Origin: Clostridia bacterium
GTDB taxonomy: Bacteria; Bacillota; Clostridia; TANB77; CAG-508
DNA: 19,917 nucleotides
NCBI GenBank assembly: GCA_900752095.1
Contig: CAADUD010000070.1
Location: 1 to 19,917 of the forward strand
Direction of reading: 5' to 3'
Part shown: positions 15,885-19,917 of the stretch, piece after piece
Numbering within the stretch: the first letter of the stretch is position 1
How the letters are laid out: each line of letters starts with the position of its first letter
Translations under genes and position numbers: made by a program
The notes under the pieces: model-generated
Told to the model about the DNA's origin: nothing
Seen by the model: only the letters and a program-made list of their open reading frames with translations
Databases searched by the model: none

Positions 15885-16457
15885 TTAATTATCGTCATTA
15901 TTAAGTTCTCTTAAAACTTTTTTTCTTAATTGATTCCAATTTTCGCCAGAAATAAACTGAATAGATATATTAGAAAGTAACTGGTTTTGATAAGCATATT
16001 GATTCCATTGTTTTGTAGTAAGAAACTTTTTATTCTTTTTTGTTATTTCCTTTAATTGTTGATAACTCTCCTGATAAATTCGATAAAAAAACTGATCCTT
16101 AGCATAAAATCTTTGTTTCAAGAAAATGGAAGAATCTTTATTCTTTTGATAAAGGAGAATCCAGTCATGAATTTGTGCATTCAGCTTTCTAGTTTCTATA
16201 GAACTTAATCCATATTTTACTACAGCTTGATGTAATTTTTTTCTTATTTTCTCTATTTGTTTTTCCAGTTTTTTGTTAGGATGTTTAATGCTATGTTTTA
16301 CCTCTTGCCAATTCATTACATCTTCATGTGCTTGTAAAGTAAAAGAACTAAGTAAACATTTTTTTCTTGCAAATGTATCCCATTGTTCTTCTGTTAGTTG
16401 GCTATTTCTTTTTAACTTTTCTTTTAAAATTTTTACACTAATTTGATATTTATTCAT
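15885..16457 (-). CDS. Unrecognised 190-aa basic protein with an internal duplication
   Basis: I do not recognise the family. The protein is soluble, lysine- and glutamine-rich and mostly helical. Two segments match each other. Residues 10-56 contain LTEEQWDTFARKKCLLSSFT and end WQEVKHSI. Residues 134-181 contain LTTKQWNQYAYQNQLLSNIS and end WNQLRKKVL. Both share QW, a hydrophobic LLS, and a second W about 16-18 residues later. They are joined by a coiled-coil-like helical linker (about 62-130). The repeated unit looks like a small three-helix module, possibly nucleic-acid or protein binding; that is a guess. No Shine-Dalgarno sequence is visible. A TACAAT box (16465-16470) lies only 7 nt before the ATG, which would give a leaderless mRNA. 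The plus-strand gene at 16586 is divergent to it. Confidence 0.75.
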   Translation of the reverse strand: MNKYQISVKILKEKLKRNSQLTEEQWDTFARKKCLLSSFTLQAHEDVMNWQEVKHSIKHPNKKLEKQIEKIRKKLHQAVVKYGLSSIETRKLNAQIHDWILLYQKNKDSSIFLKQRFYAKDQFFYRIYQESYQQLKEITKKNKKFLTTKQWNQYAYQNQLLSNISIQFISGENWNQLRKKVLRELNNDDN

Positions 16458-16510
16458 AGTGTAAATTGTAACATAGGACTAGTAAAAAATAAATTAATTT
16501 ATAAATTTTC

Positions 16511-16539
16511 TGTTATTTATGTCAAATTTATAGTATAAT
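16511..16539 (+). promoter_or_regulatory. Probable promoter of the plus-strand 49-aa gene
   Basis: A perfect -10 TATAAT at 16534-16539 lies about 46 bp before the ATG at 16586. The -35 candidate TGTTAT (16511-16516, 17-bp spacer) is weak. Confidence 0.5.
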
Positions 16540-16585
16540 ATAGTTATCCCTTCACAATTAGTGAACTTTAAGGAGGTATTGCTGT

Positions 16586-16735
16586 ATGGATTGGAAGGAA
16601 GCAGAGAAGAAACTAGTGGAAGAGTACATGACAGAGGATTATAAAAACAATTGGATTCTTCGTGGTTCCTATTTAAGAGGGGCCTATGATTTGTTCCAGT
16701 TACTTCAAAAAATTTATGGTGATGACCATAAATAA
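16586..16735 (+). CDS. 49-residue small protein, the only plus-strand gene
   Basis: ATG at 16586 is preceded by a perfect AAGGAGG (16570-16576) with a 9-base spacing. The product begins MDWKEAEKKLVEEYMTEDY and continues NNWILRGSYLRGAYDLFQ to a charged end, GDDHK. It looks like two amphipathic helices joined by a short turn, with no signal peptide or membrane segment. I do not recognise it. A TATAAT box upstream and a perfect hairpin terminator directly downstream (16749-16778) complete a full transcription unit, which makes it a real gene rather than a chance ORF. It is divergent from the 190-aa gene and convergent with the superoxide dismutase gene. Confidence 0.75.
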   Translation: MDWKEAEKKLVEEYMTEDYKNNWILRGSYLRGAYDLFQLLQKIYGDDHK

Positions 16736-16748
16736 CCGAAAATACCTC

Positions 16749-16778
16749 AAATTAGCCAGTTTTGTTACTGGCTAATTT
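16749..16778. terminator. Shared bidirectional terminator of convergent genes
   Basis: AAATTAGCCAGT (16749-16760) and ACTGGCTAATTT (16767-16778) form a perfect 12-bp stem with a 6-nt loop, followed by T runs on both strands. It follows the plus-strand small gene. The stop codon of the superoxide dismutase gene (16765-16767) lies in its loop. Confidence 0.9.
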
Positions 16779-17358
16779 TTTGAAAACGTTTATTTACTTC
16801 ATTCCAATTTACAATATTCCAAAAAGCATTCACATATTCTGTTCTTTTGGTTTGGTATTGTAAATAATAAGAATGTTCCCACATGTCTAACACAAAAATT
16901 GGAATACATCCCCACAAAGTTAAATTTTGATGTTTTTCACATTGAAGAATTTCTAATTTTTGAAATCTTGGTTCCCAAACTAACAAACACCAGCCTGATG
17001 CTTCTACATTAATAGCCGCTTCTGTAAATTGCATTTTAAAAACATCATAACTTCCAAAATCTTTTTGCATTTGTTTTATTAGTTCTATTGAGGGAGAAGT
17101 TGGAATAGGTGGTCCCATGTTTTTAAAAAATAACTCATGTAGGATGACCCCTGAACCAAAGAAACTTAAGTTTTTTTCTATACATTTTATATTAGAAAAA
17201 TCTTTCTGTTCTCTCACCTGTTTTAATTGTTCCTGTACTTTGTTGGTATTATCCACATATCCTTTGTATAGCACTTTATAGTGTAATTCTAAAGTTTGTT
17301 TATCATAATAAGGTTCCAAGCTATTCATAGGATATGGTAATTCGATCATAGTAACCAT
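16765..17358 (-). CDS. Divergent Fe/Mn superoxide dismutase
   Basis: The enzyme converts superoxide to oxygen and hydrogen peroxide. The 197-residue protein keeps all four metal ligands of the family: H26 in LHYKVLYKGYV, H74 in GVILHELFFKNMG, D158 and H162 in LDMWEHSYYLQY. The SGWCLLVWEP strand (121-130) is also typical. Around the second-sphere position, where Mn or Fe enzymes have an NQD or DQD motif, this protein reads CEKHQN, so a histidine (H143) probably replaces the usual glutamine. The sequence is otherwise quite divergent. It has no signal peptide and is expected to be cytoplasmic. The ATG has AGGAGG seven bases upstream. The gene stands alone, with its stop codon inside the terminator shared with the plus-strand gene. 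Metal choice cannot be told with certainty. Confidence 0.9.
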   Translation of the reverse strand: MVTMIELPYPMNSLEPYYDKQTLELHYKVLYKGYVDNTNKVQEQLKQVREQKDFSNIKCIEKNLSFFGSGVILHELFFKNMGPPIPTSPSIELIKQMQKDFGSYDVFKMQFTEAAINVEASGWCLLVWEPRFQKLEILQCEKHQNLTLWGCIPIFVLDMWEHSYYLQYQTKRTEYVNAFWNIVNWNEVNKRFQKISQ

Positions 17359-17531
17359 ATTTTTTCCTCCTAAGTTCTATAATATTAAATGTTATTCCCA
17401 TTTTGTATTTTATCCTTATTTACTTTTTAGTATATGCTAAAAAAATTCTAATATCCCTAGAAGATAAATAATTCATGTCTTTATATAATAAATCCTATTT
17501 TTAACAAAAAATCCTTCACTTGCTCAATAAA

Positions 17532-17561
17532 AAATAGTATCCTATTTTTAGAATACTATTT
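17532..17561. terminator. Probable terminator at the end of the fic gene
   Basis: AAATAGTAT (17532-17540) pairs with ATACTATTT (17553-17561) across a 12-nt loop. The fic stop codon (17556-17558) lies within the right arm. The stem is AT-only except for one pair, so it is weaker than the other terminators in the window. Confidence 0.5.
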
Positions 17562-18161
17562 CTTGTCCTCATTTTTTTCTAAACATTCTTCTATAATATT
17601 TTCTAATTTTCTGGTATCAACAATAGATTCTATGCTAGCTTCTAAGGTTCGTTTTGGTGTTACTTTTTTTAAATTTAATAAATAACCATTTTTTAAAGCA
17701 ATTTGCCTAATAAATTCTCTATTAGTTCTGCCATTTCCTTCACGGAAAGGATGGAGTACATTCAATTCTGATAAATAATAGGCTAATTTAATAGCTAATT
17801 GTTGTTTCGATAAATTTTCTAAATAATTTTCCTTTTTTAATTGTTCTAATAATCTATCTAATTCTGGTTCAATATATTCAAAACTAGCAAATCGAAAAGC
17901 TCCTTTTCCAATATTTTCATCTCTTAACTTTCCTGCAAAAGGATAAATATCTTCAAATAAGTAACGGTGGATTGCCAAAAGATGTGCTTTATCAAAATTT
18001 CCTGTAATTCCTTGAAAACGAAGTCCTAATAATTTTGCAGCAGTAATTCTTGCTTCATAGTAAGTTAAATCTTTATTGTTTTGAATATTTAATTTGTTCA
18101 TTAGTACATTACTATTTGGGTAACAATATTTGGAATTTCTGTTTACATATGCTTCTTTCAT
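17556..18161 (-). CDS. Fic-domain protein, probable AMP-transferase toxin
   Basis: Fic enzymes usually transfer AMP from ATP to a hydroxyl on a target protein. The full catalytic motif HPFREGNGRTNR is present at residues 137-148, counting from the ATG at 18161, with H137 as the base. Upstream is the family segment IHRYLFEDIYPFAGKLR (64-80), which carries the flap region. The 201-residue length and simple layout are those of class I Fic toxins such as the VbhT Fic domain. No inhibitory (S/T)xxxE(G/N) helix is seen inside the protein, which fits inhibition by a separate antitoxin. That antitoxin is the adjacent gene 25 bp upstream. AGGTGA five bases before ATG 18161 supports this start over the GTG at 18170. 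Targets cannot be predicted. Confidence 0.92.
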   Translation of the reverse strand: MKEAYVNRNSKYCYPNSNVLMNKLNIQNNKDLTYYEARITAAKLLGLRFQGITGNFDKAHLLAIHRYLFEDIYPFAGKLRDENIGKGAFRFASFEYIEPELDRLLEQLKKENYLENLSKQQLAIKLAYYLSELNVLHPFREGNGRTNREFIRQIALKNGYLLNLKKVTPKRTLEASIESIVDTRKLENIIEECLEKNEDKK

Positions 18162-18186
18162 CACTATCACCTATTTTTTAGTATTT

Positions 18187-18375
18187 TTAATACTCAATTG
18201 GTTTTTGTATAATCATTTGAATTAACGTTGGCATTTCTACTTGTTCGTTTGCAAACATTTTAAACATTTCTACATCATTTTGATTAATATTCATTCCTTC
18301 AATTGCTAAATCATTTTTGATATTTTCTATATTAAAATCAAACATTTCTTCATTAAACATTTTTTTATCCTCCAA
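18187..18375 (-). CDS. VbhA-like antitoxin of the Fic protein
   Basis: A 62-residue acidic helical protein directly upstream of fic, in the order antitoxin then toxin. It resembles the VbhA family, small proteins of about this size that insert a glutamate into the Fic ATP site. The segment DLAIEGMNINQNDVEMFK matches the family pattern with E26-G27 as the inhibitory EG. The motif is (S/T)xxxE(G/N) in VbhA; here the first position is aspartate D22, not serine or threonine. The rest of the antitoxin helix plan is kept. GGAGG lies seven bases before the ATG and a TATAAT box at 18408-18413. A 6-bp hairpin overlaps its stop and precedes the fic ribosome binding site, perhaps limiting toxin translation. 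Confidence 0.8.
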   Translation of the reverse strand: MEDKKMFNEEMFDFNIENIKNDLAIEGMNINQNDVEMFKMFANEQVEMPTLIQMIIQKPIEY

Positions 18376-18407
18376 AATTGGATTTAGTGGTTTTTTCCCA
18401 TAATATT

Positions 18408-18413
18408 ATTATA
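18408..18413 (-). promoter_or_regulatory. -10 box of the antitoxin-fic operon
   Basis: TATAAT on the minus strand lies about 33 nt before the antitoxin ATG. The matching -35 (TGTACT, 17 bp upstream) is poor and overlaps the arms of the upstream terminator hairpin. Confidence 0.5.
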
Positions 18414-18417
18414 TCAT

Positions 18418-18464
18418 AAAATAGCGAAAAAGTACAGTATTTCACTGTATTTTTCGCTATTTTT
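18418..18464. terminator. Long hairpin terminator after trmL
   Basis: The arms at 18418-18438 and 18444-18464 pair over about 20 bp with one bulged base and a 5-nt loop (AAAATAGCGAAAAA...TTTTTCGCTATTTT). A T run follows on both strands. The inner palindrome TACAGT-N5-ACTGTA could also be an operator, because it overlaps the -35 region of the antitoxin-fic promoter. Confidence 0.8.
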
Positions 18465-18530
18465 TATCATTTTCTTTTTACTTTTTCCATCACTTCTTTG
18501 TTGGTTTTTTGGACTACATTTTTTATAAAT

Positions 18531-19034
18531 CTATTTTTGTAAAAAATATTTACTAGTAGTTTCTAGAGTATCAAAACCCACTTGCCTATACACTTCATAG
18601 GCTACTATTGCTACAGAATTAGATAGGTTTAAAGAACGCAAATGCTCTTTCATAGGAATACGAATTGTATGTTTAATATATTTTTGCAATAATTCTTCTG
18701 GTAATCCTTTTGTTTCTTTACCAAAGAGTAAGAAAATTTCTTCAGAATTTGTATAGTTTACCTCTGCATAACACCTTTGTCCTTTGGTAGTAGAAAAATA
18801 CATGCTATGTTCTTCTGGTTCATACTTTTCTAAAAAGTTGGCTAGAGATTCATGAATTTCAATTTCTAATTTATCCCAATAATCTAAGCCTGCCCTTTTT
18901 AAATATTTATCTGTAATTTCAAAGCCTAATGGTTTTACTAAGTGAAGCTTCGCTCCGATAGCTGCACAAGTTCTTGCTATGTTTCCCGTATTTTGTGGAA
19001 TTTCTGGTTCTACCATTACAATGTTTAATTTCAT
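18531..19034 (-). CDS. trmL: tRNA (cytidine/uridine-34-2'-O)-methyltransferase TrmL
   Basis: TrmL is a SPOUT-family enzyme that 2'-O-methylates the wobble base of certain leucine tRNAs using SAM. The protein of 167 residues has the family motifs: MVEPEIPQNTGNIAR (7-21), LLFGKETKGLP (102-112), RIPM (125-128) and LRSLNLSNSVAIVAYE (132-147), the last forming the knotted SAM site. An upstream TTG at 19052 would add six residues, but GAGGCG six bases before ATG 19034 and the usual N-terminus of the family support the ATG. A strong terminator lies downstream. Identification is secure. Confidence 0.95.
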   Translation of the reverse strand: MKLNIVMVEPEIPQNTGNIARTCAAIGAKLHLVKPLGFEITDKYLKRAGLDYWDKLEIEIHESLANFLEKYEPEEHSMYFSTTKGQRCYAEVNYTNSEEIFLLFGKETKGLPEELLQKYIKHTIRIPMKEHLRSLNLSNSVAIVAYEVYRQVGFDTLETTSKYFLQK

Positions 19035-19090
19035 TTTAATCGCCTCGTCCAAAATTATATCTCGTTTTTGTTATTTTGTAAAGCAAGAAA

Positions 19091-19917
19091 TTATATTGTT
19101 AAAGTATATGGATCACTACTGGTTCCACTTCCTCCATTAATTTTTACATTATCTTTTAAAGTAAAGACTGGGCAAATTTCCATAGTTTCACTTTTGGAAT
19201 AATCAGAAATGCTAGAGCCAAAAATACATATTTCATTTACAGTATATTTGCTACTACTTGTACCAACAGAAGCGACGTAAAAGGTAACACGTCCTGTGTC
19301 TTCACTTTGCACAACATAACGGCTCGCTAGCCAAACATTTCTACAACTCCTATTATAAGATTTTATTTTTTCCAAATCTGATACATAGTTTTCGTCACCA
19401 TCTCGTAGTTTTCCATTGTATTCTGAAAAATTAAAGCCTTTATCTCGATAGTAACCTGATTGAGCAGCTGGATTAATAGGATTACTTCCTAAACACCTTG
19501 CTGAACTAGCATAATCTGTATTCAAATACTCTTTAGCTTTAGTATTTAAAGTATTAATTATATTATTGTATTCTTCGATACTAGTTTCTAGATCACCTTC
19601 CACCCCTATTGTTACAGAATCTACCCCTCTCTCTGTAACAACTTGTGTACCATATCCTGAAGTAGAATCATAAATGACAATACACCTTCTTGTTATTCCG
19701 CTTTTATCTATATATTGTACATATTCTCCTTCTTTTAAAGTATCTTTAACAGTAGGAAGTGGCTTATTTACTGTAACATTACAGGTAGCAGTTAAATTTG
19801 AGCCGTCTGTTGTTTTAACAGTTATTACTGCATTTCCTGCTTGAACAGCAGAAATTATACCATTCTCCACTGGAGCGACAGCGGGAGGACGACCTGCCCA
19901 GGAAAGAGTCTTATGAG
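19091..19917 (-). CDS. C-terminal part of a Big_2 surface protein, paralogue of the 911-aa protein (partial)
   Basis: The reading frame is open to the right edge of the window, so the N-terminus lies outside; the apparent GTG start at 19870 is internal. The visible 275 residues begin in a Big_2 domain (WAGRPPAVAPVENG..., then AVITVKTTDGSNLTATCNVTV). They continue into the same C-terminal module as the 911-aa protein: LKEGEYVQYIDKSG, TSGYGTQ, YLNTDYASSARCLGSNPINP, VWLASR, CPVFTLK and GGSGTSSDPYTL. The module resembles DUF6273 and is about 45 percent like its paralogue by eye. Function is unknown; an exported or surface-bound role is inferred from the domains and the paralogue's prepilin-like leader. 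It ends 56 bp before trmL. Confidence 0.85.
   Translation of the reverse strand, partial: HKTLSWAGRPPAVAPVENGIISAVQAGNAVITVKTTDGSNLTATCNVTVNKPLPTVKDTLKEGEYVQYIDKSGITRRCIVIYDSTSGYGTQVVTERGVDSVTIGVEGDLETSIEEYNNIINTLNTKAKEYLNTDYASSARCLGSNPINPAAQSGYYRDKGFNFSEYNGKLRDGDENYVSDLEKIKSYNRSCRNVWLASRYVVQSEDTGRVTFYVASVGTSSSKYTVNEICIFGSSISDYSKSETMEICPVFTLKDNVKINGGSGTSSDPYTLTI

Noticed and set aside
18465..18535. A possible frameshifted extension of TrmL (KNRFIKNVVQKTNKEV in the +1 frame)
   Set aside because: The annotated TrmL is already of family length and no CGG or other shift signal is at its stop. The short open stretch can occur by chance in A-rich DNA.
19868..19870. GTG start codon of a 259-aa protein at 19870
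   Set aside because: The frame stays open to the window edge, no ribosome binding site is present, and the start would fall in the middle of a Big_2 domain.

Overview
The window is about 20 kb of AT-rich DNA from a low-GC Firmicute, most likely an uncultured gut-type Clostridia. This rests on the division-and-cell-wall (dcw) gene order, the meso-DAP type MurE, a PASTA-containing class B PBP, strong GGAGG ribosome binding sites, and a clostridial-style prepilin-like Ig-repeat protein. Almost every gene is on the minus strand. The one plus-strand gene I can support is a 49-codon small ORF. Species cannot be fixed from the sequence alone.

Read in the minus direction from the right edge, the layout is as follows. 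First comes the C-terminal end of a Big_2 surface protein (19091-19917), then trmL, a VbhA-like antitoxin with a Fic protein, an Fe/Mn superoxide dismutase, a plus-strand 49-aa ORF, a 190-aa protein with an internal duplication, and a 35-aa basic peptide ORF. A rearranged dcw cluster follows: mraZ with its own promoter and three MraZ boxes, a 537-bp non-coding spacer full of a repeated 9-mer, rsmH, an ftsL-like gene, a 911-aa prepilin-like Ig-repeat protein, a class B PBP, murE, mraY, ftsW and murG. After that come a small DUF6514-like gene and topA. murD and murF are absent from their usual places.

The genes from mraZ to murG work together. MurE, MraY and MurG make lipid II; FtsW polymerises it and the class B PBP cross-links it; FtsL scaffolds FtsW/PBP; RsmH modifies 16S rRNA; MraZ controls the operon.

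The most striking observation is in ftsW. Its conserved protein can only be read with two +1 frameshifts, and each lies exactly at an in-frame CGG codon, where skipping the C restores a conserved glycine. My by-eye scan found no other in-frame CGG among roughly 5,800 codons in the window, although the trinucleotide CGG is common out of frame. This suggests programmed +1 frameshifting at an unassigned or untranslatable CGG codon. If real, it would gate synthesis of the part of FtsW that carries the catalytic aspartate. The second unexplained element is the array of about 16 TACAAAAGA-type 9-mers between mraZ and rsmH.
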